Below are positions 7,349 through 15,780 of a DNA stretch of 64,000 nucleotides, one piece after another. Within the stretch, counting starts at the first letter, position 1. Each line of letters starts with the position of its first letter. Both the position numbers and the translations under genes were made by a program. Source of the DNA: UBA877 sp034436335 (GTDB lineage Bacteria; Chloroflexota; Anaerolineae; Anaerolineales; Villigracilaceae); NCBI GenBank assembly GCA_034436335.1, contig DAOTVO010000059.1:62001-126000 (forward strand). The letters run 5' to 3'. The notes beneath the pieces were generated by a model. The model was not told where the DNA came from and did not search any database. It worked only from the letters and a program-made list of their open reading frames with translations.

Positions 7349-8416
7349 ATGAGCACGCTCGCTTCTGTTCTGGACCGGTTGACTGCTCCCGCCGAACTGG
7401 CCGTTTCTCAGACGGACGGTTCCGTCCGCTGTACGGCCTGCGCGCACCGCTGCCTGCTGCGGCCGGGACGGCGCGGCATCTGTCAGGTGCGTTTCCATGA
7501 CGGCAAGGAGTTGCGCGTCCCCTGGGGATATGTGGCCGGTCTCAACGCCGACCCCATCGAGAAGAAGCCGTTCTATCACTTCTTGCCTGGGGCAGTGGCG
7601 CTGACCTTCGGCATGCTCGGCTGTGATTTCCACTGCGACTACTGCCAGAACTGGCTCTCCTCGCAGGCTTTGCGCGACCCGGCCGCGGACGAGGCGGCGT
7701 ACTTCATTCGGCGTATCAGCCCAGAACAGATTGTCGAGGCGGCGCGCCGCTCCGGAGCGGAGGTGGTGGCTTCCTCCTACAACGAACCGCTCATCACCAG
7801 CGAGTGGGCGGTTGCGGTCTTCCGGCTGGCCGTCCAGGCGGGGATGAAGTGCGTCTACGTCTCCAATGGCAACGCCACGCCAGAGGTTCTGGAGTATCTG
7901 CGCCCATACCTGACCGGCATGAAGATTGACCTGAAATCTATGCGGGACAAAAATTACCGGCGGCTGGGCGGCGTGCTGAAAAATGTTCTGGATACCATCC
8001 GGCGGGTGCATCAGATGGGCCTCTGGCTGGAGGTGGTGACTCTGGTCGTGCCGGGCTTCAACGACAGCAATGAAGAACTGTGGGAAATGGCGCGCTTCCT
8101 GCTCTCGGTCTCGCCTGATATCCCCTGGCATGTCACTGCCTTCCACTCGGATTATCATATGCAGGAGACGCCCAATACCCCGGCTGCTACGCTCCTCCGC
8201 GCGGCAGACATCGGACGCGAAGCCGGTCTGCATTACGTCTATGCTGGTAACCTGCCCGGGCGGGTGGGCGAGTACGAGACAACTTACTGTCCCAGTTGCC
8301 GCGCTGCTTTGGTGGAACGGATGGGGTATTTGATCGGCGCGGTGCGTCTTACCGGCCAAGGAAAATGTCCGAAATGCGGGGTGAAAGTGGCCGGAATATG
8401 GCAAAAATCACCCTGA
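7349..8416 (+). CDS. AmmeMemoRadiSam-system radical SAM enzyme (AmrS-like)
   Basis: 355 aa. The radical SAM cluster motif is CxxxCxxC at Cys92, Cys96 and Cys99 (GCDFHCDYCQNW). N-terminal cysteines (CTACAHRCLLRPGRRGICQVR in two pieces, residues ~31-49) and a C-terminal CxxC...CxxC pair (CPSCRAAL, CPKCGVKV) fit the AmrS family, formerly annotated as pyruvate-formate-lyase activating-like. In many genomes amrS stands beside genes for Memo and AMMECR1 domain proteins; neither is next to it here. The substrate of this family is not firmly established. Its stop is followed at once by the MITE-like element. Confidence 0.87.
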   Translation: MSTLASVLDRLTAPAELAVSQTDGSVRCTACAHRCLLRPGRRGICQVRFHDGKELRVPWGYVAGLNADPIEKKPFYHFLPGAVALTFGMLGCDFHCDYCQNWLSSQALRDPAADEAAYFIRRISPEQIVEAARRSGAEVVASSYNEPLITSEWAVAVFRLAVQAGMKCVYVSNGNATPEVLEYLRPYLTGMKIDLKSMRDKNYRRLGGVLKNVLDTIRRVHQMGLWLEVVTLVVPGFNDSNEELWEMARFLLSVSPDIPWHVTAFHSDYHMQETPNTPAATLLRAADIGREAGLHYVYAGNLPGRVGEYETTYCPSCRAALVERMGYLIGAVRLTGQGKCPKCGVKVAGIWQKSP

Positions 8417-8450
8417 ATCGGGAGTTTATTCATTACTTTTTTCACAAAAG

Positions 8451-8609
8451 GTAACTGCCTCCCCTGGTCTCGGAAATCCTGCGCAGAGGTCGCAGATGGG
8501 GAGAAAATCGGCGACATCGTCCCCACAGGGGAAATCTGCGCAATTTGCGGAGAAAGTTAGCGTCTTTTGCTGCGATTAACCATCCCGGCCTCATTGGGTA
8601 GACAGTTAC
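8451..8609. mobile_element. MITE-like element, copy 1 (159 bp)
   Basis: Non-coding element with terminal inverted repeats: left GTAACTGCCTCCCC, right end reading GTAACTGTCTACCC on the other strand. It is flanked by a perfect 8-bp direct repeat CACAAAAG at 8443-8450 and 8610-8617, the expected target duplication. Copy 2 lies at 39143-39309. The last ~50 bp of the two copies are identical and the rest is about 85-90% alike by eye. No open frame encodes a transposase. A 5'-GTAA terminus with an 8-bp duplication is what IS66-family transposases produce, so that family is a candidate mobiliser (inference). Confidence 0.85.
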
Positions 8610-8632
8610 CACAAAAGAGTGTTGTATTTGCA

Positions 8633-8747
8633 GATGTGTCATTTCGTGAAAATCGACACATCCTCCCTGTTTTGGCAGGCTGTTGTGATAAAATTGCCTG
8701 CCAGTGTGTGAATCCGGCAGGATGCGCTCTGTCCTGGATGTGACATC
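8633..8747 (+). promoter_or_regulatory. nuo operon leader: three dyads and an extended -10 promoter
   Basis: GATGTGTC (8633-8640) faces GACACATC (8655-8662). TGGCAGGC (8673-8680) faces GCCTGCCA (8696-8703), and between these arms lies an extended -10, TGATAAAAT (8686-8694). GATGTGACATC at 8737-8747 is a third, compact palindrome sharing the GATGTG half-site. The -35 region is weak. A repressor or redox regulator binding these dyads would control nuoA-N; no regulator gene is adjacent. Confidence 0.5.
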
Positions 8748-8772
8748 AAATTCAATTTACTGAGGAGTGCCC

Positions 8773-9129
8773 ATGCTTCTCGAATACGCTGCAATTGCTG
8801 CTTTTATCCTGGTAACTGTATTGGTCGGCGCGATCGCCATTAGTCTGGGGGCGTTGTTCGGGCCGAAGAAAAAGACCGAAGCCAAAATGATGCCCTATGA
8901 ATCGGGCATGAATCCCATCGGTCCCGGCACGCGCCGGATGCCGGTGCGGTTCTATCTCATCGCCGTCCTGTTCATTCTGTTCGACATCGAAATCGTCTTC
9001 TTCCTGCCCTGGGCGATTGTCTTCCGCCGCCTGGGGCTGTTTGGTTTGATCGAAATGGCGATTTTCATCGCCATCTTACTGGTAGGGTACTTTTATGCTT
9101 GGAAGAAAGGAGCGCTGGAATGGGAGTAG
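8773..9129 (+). CDS. nuoA: NADH-quinone oxidoreductase subunit A
   Basis: 118 aa, three predicted membrane helices, part of the membrane arm next to the quinone site. Hallmarks: the loop KMMPYESGMNPIGPGTRRMPVRFYL and the second helix ILFDIEIVFFLPWAI with its buried acidic pair. I take the ATG at 8773 because GAGGAG stands five bases upstream; a GTG two codons earlier is possible. Its last codons overlap nuoB by 10 bp. First gene of the complex I operon, preceded by the dyad-rich leader. Confidence 0.96.
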   Translation: MLLEYAAIAAFILVTVLVGAIAISLGALFGPKKKTEAKMMPYESGMNPIGPGTRRMPVRFYLIAVLFILFDIEIVFFLPWAIVFRRLGLFGLIEMAIFIAILLVGYFYAWKKGALEWE

Positions 9130-9605
9130 AGCAAAAACTCGGCAACATGGGCATCGTCACGACCACGCTGGAGCAGGCGGTGGCCTGGAGCCGCAACTAC
9201 GCCATGTGGCCGATGCTCTTCGGCCTGGCCTGCTGCGCCATCGAGATGATGGCCGCCCAGGCTTCGGATAACGATATGAGCCGCTTTGGCATGGAACTGA
9301 TGCGCCCCTCGCCGCGTCAATCGGACCTGATGATCGTGGCCGGGCGCGTTTCGCGCAAGATGGCGCCCGTCCTGCGCCGCCTCTATGACCAGATGCCCGA
9401 ACCCAAGTGGGTCATCGCCATGGGCGATTGCGCCTCCTGTGGCGGTGTGTTCAACAACTACGCCATTGTGCAGGGCGTGGACGAGGTCGTGCCGGTGGAT
9501 GTCTATGTGGCCGGCTGCCCGCCGCGCCCCGAGGCGCTCATTCACGGCATCCTGACCTTGCAGGACAAGGTGGTCAAGAAAATCAAGTTTGCGGAAAAGA
9601 ACTGA
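9120..9605 (+). CDS. nuoB: NADH-quinone oxidoreductase subunit B
   Basis: 161 aa peripheral-arm subunit that holds cluster N2, the last iron-sulfur centre before quinone. The four ligand cysteines are visible: the adjacent pair in GLACCAIEMM, one in GDCASCGGVF and one in AGCPPRPEA. The ATG at 9120 lies within the end of nuoA and has an AAAGGAG upstream, so it was preferred to the earlier in-frame ATG at 9099. The stop is followed by the 9-nt periodic repeat at 9606. Confidence 0.97.
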   Translation: MGVEQKLGNMGIVTTTLEQAVAWSRNYAMWPMLFGLACCAIEMMAAQASDNDMSRFGMELMRPSPRQSDLMIVAGRVSRKMAPVLRRLYDQMPEPKWVIAMGDCASCGGVFNNYAIVQGVDEVVPVDVYVAGCPPRPEALIHGILTLQDKVVKKIKFAEKN

Positions 9606-9633
9606 ACACAAAGGATACCAAGGATCACGAAGG
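9606..9633. repeat. 9-nt periodic repeat between nuoB and nuoC
   Basis: Three 9-mers, ACAAAGGAT, ACCAAGGAT and CACGAAGGT, stand head to tail in the nuoB-nuoC gap. The same wording appears at 20331-20370 inside nuoL, where it is translated. Repeats of this text are common between genes in large GC-rich genomes of this kind. Confidence 0.7.
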
Positions 9634-9683
9634 TTTGTAAGTCAAAAATTCGCGCTCTTCGAGCCATTCGATGCGGAAAAATT

Positions 9684-10193
9684 ATGGAAGAAAAACTCCA
9701 ACCTATCATTGAAAAACTGGAAAAGGTCTTTGGCGTGCAGGCGAGCGAGTACCGCGGCGACGTGACCCTGGTCATCCCGCGCGAGCGCATCGTGGAAGCC
9801 TGTCAGAAGATGAAAGACCTGGGTTTCGAACTGCTCTCGGCCCTGACTGCGGTGGACTACTGGCCGCAAGAAGATCCCCGCTTCCACGTCATTTACCAGT
9901 TCACCTCGATCTCGCAGAACCTGCGGCTGGGACTGCGCGTTCCCGTGCCGGGCATCCACCCGACCGTGCCGACCGTTGCGCACATCTACCGCAACGCCAA
10001 CTGGCGTGAGCGCGAACTGTGGGACATGTTCGGAATCAAGGCCGAGGGTCACCCCGACCTGCGCCGCCTCCTCATGCCCGCCGATTGGGAAGGCCATCCT
10101 CTGCGCAAGGACTACCCCCTCGGCTACGAAGAGCCGCAGTTCACCTTCAATTTCGAGGAAATTGACGTGCGCAAGCCGTACGCGAAAGAGTAG
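9684..10193 (+). CDS. nuoC: NADH-quinone oxidoreductase subunit C
   Basis: 169 aa, 30-kDa-type subunit of the peripheral arm. The family signature YRNANWRERELWDMFGI is intact near residues 105-121, followed by HPDLRRLLMPADWEGHPLRKDYP, also diagnostic. It is a separate protein and not the fused NuoCD of enterobacteria. The 78-bp gap upstream contains the 9-nt repeat, unlike the overlaps elsewhere in the operon. Confidence 0.97.
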   Translation: MEEKLQPIIEKLEKVFGVQASEYRGDVTLVIPRERIVEACQKMKDLGFELLSALTAVDYWPQEDPRFHVIYQFTSISQNLRLGLRVPVPGIHPTVPTVAHIYRNANWRERELWDMFGIKAEGHPDLRRLLMPADWEGHPLRKDYPLGYEEPQFTFNFEEIDVRKPYAKE

Positions 10194-10228
10194 GGCGCTC
10201 GTACGAGTTGCCCAACGATGGAGCAATT

Positions 10229-11458
10229 ATGCCTGACATTTTCGAAGTCACCGTAGATGATTTGAAACACCTCGTCTCCGAACGCGCCGTGACGGGCGAG
10301 ACGATGCTGCTCAACATGGGGCCGCAGCATCCCTCCACGCACGGCGTGCTGCGCCTCCTGCTCGAACTGGACGGCGAGACGGTGGTCAACTGCATCCCCG
10401 ACATCGGCTTCCTGCACACCGGCATCGAGAAGAACATGGAAGCCAAAACTTACCAGAAAGCCGAGGTGATGACCGACCGCCTCGACTACCTCAACACGGT
10501 CGGCAACAACCTGGCCTACTGCATGGCGGTTGAAAAACTGCTCGACCTGGACGTGCCGCCGCGCGCCCAGGCCATTCGCGTCATCCTGGCCGAGTTGCAG
10601 CGTATCGCCTCGCACCTCGTCTGGCTGGGGACGGCGGCCCTCGATGTGGCGGCCATGTCCACCTTCCTCTACTGTTTCCGCGAGCGCGAAGATATCCTCG
10701 ACATCCTCGAACTGGTCTCCGGCCAGCGCATGATGACCACCTACATCCGCCCCGGCGGGCTGTGGCGCGACGTGCCGGTCGAATTCGAGGCCGCCGTGCG
10801 CGATTTCCTCAAGATATTCCCCAAGCGGATTGACCAGTACGAGGCGCTCCTGACCCGCAACCCGCTCTTCCTCGACCGGACGCTGGGCATCGGCAAAATC
10901 AGCGGGGAGGACGCCCTCAACCTGGGCATGACCGGGCCGAGCCTGCGCGCCAGCGGCGTGGACTGGGACCTGCGCAAGGCGCGCCCGTACTCCGGCTACG
11001 AGCAGTATGACTTCGAGGTCCCGACCCGCAGCGAAGGCGATGTGTACGCAAGGTACTTGGTGCGCGTCCAGGAGATGCGCCAGTCGCTCAAGATTGTCGA
11101 GCAGGCGCTGAACAAATTGCCGATGGGTGCGGTGCGCTCGAAGGATCGCAAGTACGTCCCGCCGCCGCGCTCCGAAATTGGCGTCAGCATGGAATCGCTC
11201 ATTCACCACTTCAAGTTGTGGACCGAGGGCTTCAATGCCCCCAAAGGGTACGTTTACAGCGCGGTCGAGTCGCCGCGCGGCGAATTGGGCGTCTATCTCG
11301 AATCGGACGGCGGCCCCAAACCCTACCGCGTCCACTGGCGGACGCCCTCCTTCGACAACCTGCAAGCCCTGCCGCTGATGGCCAAAGGCCACCTGATTGC
11401 CGACCTGGTGGCCATCATCGGCTCAATTGACATTGTGCTGGGAGACGTTGACCGATGA
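10229..11458 (+). CDS. nuoD: NADH-quinone oxidoreductase subunit D
   Basis: 409 aa, 49-kDa-type subunit forming the quinone pocket with NuoB. The family signature MGPQHPSTHGVLRLLLELDG is near residues 27-46, with the quinone-site His and downstream Tyr region; the C-terminus ends IGSIDIVLGDVDR, the usual ending. The ATG at 10229 has GGAG six bases upstream; a TTG 21 bases earlier is less likely. The stop overlaps the nuoE start (ATGA). Confidence 0.97.
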   Translation: MPDIFEVTVDDLKHLVSERAVTGETMLLNMGPQHPSTHGVLRLLLELDGETVVNCIPDIGFLHTGIEKNMEAKTYQKAEVMTDRLDYLNTVGNNLAYCMAVEKLLDLDVPPRAQAIRVILAELQRIASHLVWLGTAALDVAAMSTFLYCFREREDILDILELVSGQRMMTTYIRPGGLWRDVPVEFEAAVRDFLKIFPKRIDQYEALLTRNPLFLDRTLGIGKISGEDALNLGMTGPSLRASGVDWDLRKARPYSGYEQYDFEVPTRSEGDVYARYLVRVQEMRQSLKIVEQALNKLPMGAVRSKDRKYVPPPRSEIGVSMESLIHHFKLWTEGFNAPKGYVYSAVESPRGELGVYLESDGGPKPYRVHWRTPSFDNLQALPLMAKGHLIADLVAIIGSIDIVLGDVDR

Positions 11459-11952
11459 GCCTGGCCGAAAAATACCCCGAACAAATCCAGAAAATTTTTG
11501 CCAAATACCCGCCTGACCGTAAGCAGTCGGCGGTCATGCCGCTCCTTCACCTCGCCCAACTGGGCAAGGGATTCGTTGACCGCCACGACCTGGTCGAGAT
11601 TGCCGGCCTGTGCGGCGTCACCGAGACGGATGTCGCCGAAATCGTCGGCTTCTACAGCCTCTACCACGACAAGCCGGAGGGCAAACTGCGCATCCAGGTC
11701 TGCACCGACATCGCTTGCGCCCTGCGCGGCGCCGACGAGTTCCTGGCGCAACTCTGCGAGCGGCTGGGCATCCGCCCCGGCGAAACCACGCCCGACGGTC
11801 TGGTGACGGTCGAGGCGGTCATGTGCCTGGCAGCCTGCGACCGGGCACCCATGTTCCAGGTTCAGGGGCCGGACGGGATTTCGTACCACGAGAACATGAC
11901 CGTCGAGAAGACGCTGGACTTCATCGAGACCGCCCGCAAGGAGGTGAAGTGA
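11455..11952 (+). CDS. nuoE: NADH-quinone oxidoreductase subunit E
   Basis: 165 aa, 24-kDa thioredoxin-like subunit with the [2Fe-2S] cluster N1a. Ligands are seen as CTDIAC (Cys-x4-Cys) and, 35 or so residues on, CLAAC (Cys-x3-Cys). The start overlaps nuoD by four bases and the stop shares one base with the nuoF start (TGATG), so the three genes are translationally linked. Confidence 0.96.
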   Translation: MSLAEKYPEQIQKIFAKYPPDRKQSAVMPLLHLAQLGKGFVDRHDLVEIAGLCGVTETDVAEIVGFYSLYHDKPEGKLRIQVCTDIACALRGADEFLAQLCERLGIRPGETTPDGLVTVEAVMCLAACDRAPMFQVQGPDGISYHENMTVEKTLDFIETARKEVK

Positions 11953-13187
11953 TGGCTCACCTGCTGCTGCGTCACCGCGACCTCCCCGAGATCGGCAACC
12001 TGGACGTTTACCGCAAGAACGGCGGCTTCGCGGCCTTCCAGAAGGCCGTCACGCAGATGAAGCCGCAGGAAGTGATTGAGGTGGTCAAAGCCTCTGGCCT
12101 GCGCGGCCGCGGCGGGGCGGGCTTCCCGACCGGCGTCAAGTGGGGCTTCGTCCCGAACAATATCTGGCCGCACTACGTGGTGGCCAACGCCGACGAATCC
12201 GAGCCGGGCACGTTCAAAGACCGCGAGATCATGGAGGGCAACCCCTTCCAGTTCCTGGAGGGCGTCGCCATCGCTGCCTACGCGGTGCAGGCCAACGCGG
12301 CCTACATTTACCTGCGCGGTGAGTTCTGGCCGGTGGCCGCCCGCCTGGACGAGAAAATCGCCGAGATGGAACGGGCCGGCCTGCTGGGCGAGCGGCTCTT
12401 CGGCACGGACTATTCGCTGCGCATCTACACCCACCTCGGCGCGGGCGCCTACATCTGCGGCGAGGAGACCGCCCTGCTCGAGTCCATCGAGGGCAAACGC
12501 GGCCAGCCGCGCATCCGCCCGCCGTTCCCGGCCGTCTATGGCCTCTACGGCAAGCCGACCGTGGTCAACAATGTCGAGACGCTGACCAACGTCCCGCTCA
12601 TCGTTGCCCAGGGCGCCGACTGGTACAAGTCGCTCGGCACACTCGACAGCGCCGGGGTCAAGATTTTCTCGCTCTCCGGCCACGTCAAGAAGCCCGGCAA
12701 CTACGAACTGCCCTTCGGGACGACCTTCCGTCAACTCATCTACGAGTACGGCGGCGGCGTGACCGACGACCGCCCGGTGCGCGCTATCATGCCGGCGGGC
12801 GCTTCTTCCTCGATCATCGTTGCCGACGACAAGGCCCTCGACACGCCGATGGACTACGCCTCGGTCAAAACCCTCGGCGCGGACCTCGGCTCGGCCTCCG
12901 TCATCGTCATCAACGACAGCGTCTCGATGGATTGGGTCATCAACAAGACCATCCACTTCTTCAAGCATGAGTCTTGTGGCAAGTGCACCCCCTGCCGCGA
13001 CGGCACGTACTGGATGCTGCATCTCATCGAGCGCATCGAGCGCGGCGAGGACGTGCAGGCCAACACCCAACTCCTGCACACCGTCGCCAAGCAGATGCAG
13101 AACAAGTGTCTCTGCCCGCTGGGCGAGTTTTCCACGATGGCCGTCACTACCGCTATCGAGAGATTTCCCCAGGATTTTAGCGCTTGA
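11952..13187 (+). CDS. nuoF: NADH-quinone oxidoreductase subunit F
   Basis: 411 aa NADH-oxidising subunit with FMN and cluster N3. The NADH/FMN Gly-rich motif GRGGAGFPTG is near residues 53-62, AYICGEETALLESIEG follows, and the cluster ligands are ESCGKCTPCRDG plus a distal Cys in NKCLCPLG. The ATG at 11952 was chosen over a much longer open frame beginning at 11610 that only reads nuoE out of frame. The next gene is not nuoG but a HicB-type antitoxin 29 bp downstream. Confidence 0.97.
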   Translation: MAHLLLRHRDLPEIGNLDVYRKNGGFAAFQKAVTQMKPQEVIEVVKASGLRGRGGAGFPTGVKWGFVPNNIWPHYVVANADESEPGTFKDREIMEGNPFQFLEGVAIAAYAVQANAAYIYLRGEFWPVAARLDEKIAEMERAGLLGERLFGTDYSLRIYTHLGAGAYICGEETALLESIEGKRGQPRIRPPFPAVYGLYGKPTVVNNVETLTNVPLIVAQGADWYKSLGTLDSAGVKIFSLSGHVKKPGNYELPFGTTFRQLIYEYGGGVTDDRPVRAIMPAGASSSIIVADDKALDTPMDYASVKTLGADLGSASVIVINDSVSMDWVINKTIHFFKHESCGKCTPCRDGTYWMLHLIERIERGEDVQANTQLLHTVAKQMQNKCLCPLGEFSTMAVTTAIERFPQDFSA

Positions 13188-13216
13188 GATTGCTTTGTTA
13201 GAGCAAGGAGATTGTT

Positions 13217-13447
13217 ATGAGTGTAACCTATCGCGTCTTGTTTCGCAAAGAACCAGAAGGCGGTTTTACCGCCATTGTCCCTTCCTTGCCAGGCTGTGTG
13301 TCGTTTGGAAAGACTCTCGAAGAGGCGAAAGCCATGATCCGGGAAGCCATTGAACTTTACCTGGAAAGCCTCAAGGCGCATGGCGAGCCTGTCCCGACAG
13401 AAGAAGATGTCTTTGAATATACGCTGACCTTGGGCACTTATGCCTAA
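13217..13447 (+). CDS. hicB: HicB-family antitoxin
   Basis: 76 aa. The partial RNase H-like HicB fold is clear: YRVLFRKEPEGGFTAIVPSLPGC, then the helix EEAKAMIREAIELYLESL. There is no C-terminal DNA-binding domain, as in the short HicB-like antitoxins, so autoregulation may be weak or rely on the operon promoter. A ribosome binding site (AAGGAG) precedes the ATG. Its end overlaps the HicA gene by 8 bp. The order antitoxin-toxin and the position inside the nuo operon are both unusual. Function inferred from family. Confidence 0.88.
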   Translation: MSVTYRVLFRKEPEGGFTAIVPSLPGCVSFGKTLEEAKAMIREAIELYLESLKAHGEPVPTEEDVFEYTLTLGTYA

Positions 13448-13658
13448 ACTGCCTGCTCTTACGCCGCAGAAAGTCATCAAGATTTTAGAACAGCGCGGTT
13501 TTATTTTTGACCGAGCCAAAGGCAGTCATCGTATTTATTACCACCCTGAAACGAAAGCCAGAGTTACGGTCCCGTTTCATCGTAAAGACTTGCCTCAGGG
13601 GACGTTGCTGGAAATCTTGAGGCAGGCTGGCATTCAACGAGATGAAATTAGCGATTGA
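13440..13658 (+). CDS. hicA: HicA-family mRNA interferase toxin
   Basis: 72 aa, double-stranded-RNA-binding-like fold. The N-terminal strand-helix (LTPQKVIKILEQRGF) and the catalytic His in KGSHRIYYHP are present, followed by VTVPFHRKDLPQGTLLEILRQAG, the usual HicA ending. The gene appears intact. It would cleave mRNA when HicB is lost. nuoG starts 22 bp downstream, so toxin expression is probably tied to complex I transcription. Confidence 0.9.
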   Translation: MPKLPALTPQKVIKILEQRGFIFDRAKGSHRIYYHPETKARVTVPFHRKDLPQGTLLEILRQAGIQRDEISD

Positions 13659-13680
13659 TTCCTCTCATCGGAGAGTCTGA

Positions 13681-15756
13681 ATGACGAAAACTGTAACGCT
13701 CACCATAGACGACCGGCAAGTGACCGTCCCCGAAGGGACGCTCATCGTCAACGCGGCCAAAATGGTCGGCATTGACATCCCGGTCTTCTGCTACCACCCG
13801 AAGATGGAGCCGGTCGGCATGTGCCGCCAGTGCCTGGTGGAGGTCGGCCGCCCGGCGATTGACCGCGCCACCGGTCAGCCGATTCTCGAGGACGGCAAAC
13901 CCAAGATTCAGTTCGGGCCGAAACTTGAGACCTCCTGCACCACGCCCGTCGCGGAAGGGATGGTCGTCCTGACCCGCTCGGAGAAAGCGCGCCAGGCGCA
14001 AAAGGACATTTTGGAATTCCTGCTGACCTCGCACCCGCTCGACTGCCCGGTCTGCGACAAGGGCGGCGAGTGCCCGCTGCAGAACCTGACGCTGGCCTAC
14101 GGCCCGGCCGAGAGCCGCTTCCTCTACAGCGAGAAGCATCACGCCGAGAAGCATGTCCCGCTGGGCGACAAAATCTGGCTCGACCGCGAGCGCTGCATCC
14201 AGTGCGCCCGCTGCATCCGCTTCCAGGAGAAAATCGCCGGCGATCCGGTGCTCTCGTTCTACCAGCGCGGGCGTGACACCGACATCGTCACCCATTCCGA
14301 CCCGCCCTTCGACTCGATCTTTTCCGGCAACACCACCGACATCTGCCCGGTCGGCGCGCTGACCACGGCCGATTTCCGCTTCGGCGCCCGCCCCTGGGAG
14401 ATGAAAGCCGCCGCCTCCATCTGCTCGCTCTGCCCGGTCGGCTGCAACCTGACCTTCAACACCCGCCGCGAGGCCAAGTCCGGCGGACGCGTGGTCATCA
14501 AGCGCGCCATGCCGCGCCAGAACGAGCAGGTCAACGAAATCTGGATTTGCGACCGCGGCCGCTTCAACTGGCACTACGTCGAAGACCCGGCTCGCCTGAC
14601 GCAGCCGCTGGTGAAGAAGAACGGCAAGTTAGAAGCCGCCGGATGGAAAGAAGCGATTGACGAAGCGAGTAAGAGATTAGGAAGGAAAAAGGGAGAAGTG
14701 ATTGTGGTCGCTTCGGGGCGGCTCGCCAACGAAGACCTGTTTGCCCTCAAGCAACTTGCCGACGGCCTCGGCGGGGAGGCGCTGCTCTACGATTCGCTCC
14801 CCGGCGGTGACCTGACGACCCGCTACGGCCTCTCGACGGGGAGCAACCTCGGCGACCTGGGCGCCGGGACGGCCATCCTGGTCGCCGCCGCCGACCTGTA
14901 CCACGAGGCCCCGCTCTGGTATCTGCGCATCAAGGCGGCTGCCGAGCGCGGGGCGAACCTGGTCATCGTCCACCCCGAAGCCACCCGCCTCGATAAATAT
15001 GCCCGGAAACTCGTCCGCTGCGAGAGGGACGAGACGGCAGCGAAGGTCAAGGAACTGGCCGCCGAACTGACCGCCGCCGAGAATCTGGTCATCTTCTTTG
15101 GGCGCACGCCGAGCCGTGACCTGGCCGAAACCTGCGCCGCCCTGCTGGAGGGACGCCAGGGCAAGCCGAACAACGGTCTCGTCGGCGTTTGGCGGCGCGC
15201 CAACGACCAGGGTGCCTGGGAACTCGGCTACCGCTCCGCCGATGACCTGGCCCAGGCGGTGAAAGGCAAGGTGGTCTATCTCGCTGCCGCCGACCCGGTC
15301 GGCGACGACCCGCACCTGGCCGAGGCGCTCCAAGCGGCCCAAGCCGTCCTCGTCCAGGAACTCTTCCTGACCGAGACGGCCAGCCTGGCCGATGTGGTCT
15401 TCCCGGCGCAGGCCTTCACCGAGCGCGACGGCTCCTACACCTCCGGCGAGCGGCGCGTGCAGCGCTTCTACCCGGCCACGCCGCCGCTGGGCGACTCGCG
15501 CCCCGACTTCGCCATCGCCGCCGAGGTCGCCGCCGCGGCCGGCTTCGAGGTCGAGGCCCGCTCCGCCCGCCTGGTGATGGACAAGATCGCGGCCTCCGTC
15601 CCGGCCTTCGCCGGTATTTCCTACGGCAAACTGGCCGAAGTCGCCGAGCAGTGGCCGATCGTCGGGCGCGGCGACCTGTACTACGGCGGCACGACCTACG
15701 AAAACCGCCAGGGCTTGGGCTCACACTTACAAACGTTGGAACGTGTGAACGTTTGA
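13681..15756 (+). CDS. nuoG: NADH-quinone oxidoreductase subunit G
   Basis: 691 aa, 75-kDa-type subunit. Ligands in order: CYHPKMEPVGMCRQC and a later Cys (N1b, [2Fe-2S]), HPLDCPVCDKGGEC (N5 type with His), CIQCARC ... CPVG (N4), and the extra CSLCPVGC set (N7-like) before the molybdopterin-like domain. It is shorter than the ~900-residue enterobacterial protein, as usual in many phyla. The last residues (QTLERVNV) are encoded by the AACGTT-type repeat that fills the junction with nuoH, so the native C-terminus has been replaced or extended by repeat sequence. Confidence 0.96.
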   Translation: MTKTVTLTIDDRQVTVPEGTLIVNAAKMVGIDIPVFCYHPKMEPVGMCRQCLVEVGRPAIDRATGQPILEDGKPKIQFGPKLETSCTTPVAEGMVVLTRSEKARQAQKDILEFLLTSHPLDCPVCDKGGECPLQNLTLAYGPAESRFLYSEKHHAEKHVPLGDKIWLDRERCIQCARCIRFQEKIAGDPVLSFYQRGRDTDIVTHSDPPFDSIFSGNTTDICPVGALTTADFRFGARPWEMKAAASICSLCPVGCNLTFNTRREAKSGGRVVIKRAMPRQNEQVNEIWICDRGRFNWHYVEDPARLTQPLVKKNGKLEAAGWKEAIDEASKRLGRKKGEVIVVASGRLANEDLFALKQLADGLGGEALLYDSLPGGDLTTRYGLSTGSNLGDLGAGTAILVAAADLYHEAPLWYLRIKAAAERGANLVIVHPEATRLDKYARKLVRCERDETAAKVKELAAELTAAENLVIFFGRTPSRDLAETCAALLEGRQGKPNNGLVGVWRRANDQGAWELGYRSADDLAQAVKGKVVYLAAADPVGDDPHLAEALQAAQAVLVQELFLTETASLADVVFPAQAFTERDGSYTSGERRVQRFYPATPPLGDSRPDFAIAAEVAAAAGFEVEARSARLVMDKIAASVPAFAGISYGKLAEVAEQWPIVGRGDLYYGGTTYENRQGLGSHLQTLERVNV

Positions 15757-15771
15757 ACGCTGGAACGTTGA
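15731..15771. repeat. AACGTT-type short repeats at the nuoG/nuoH junction
   Basis: The words AAACGTTGGAACGT, GTGAACGTTTGAACG and CTGGAACGTTGAG stand head to tail. They overlap the last eight codons of nuoG and fill the space before nuoH. The same family recurs at 21305-21355 between nuoL and nuoM. Confidence 0.75.
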
Positions 15772-15780
15772 GAGGGCTGT

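Noticed and set aside
8442..8642. 66-residue minus-strand frame whose peptide recurs at 39070-39381
   Set aside because: The shared peptide comes from translating the MITE-like element in both copies. The element has no start signals and frame length differs, so it is a repeat and not a protein family.
11862..13079. 405-codon antisense frame opposite nuoF
   Set aside because: Same codon-shadow pattern; nuoF is complete and conserved on the other strand.
13217..13658. Prophage or integron origin for the HicBA pair
   Set aside because: No integrase, attachment site or direct repeats were found around the pair.
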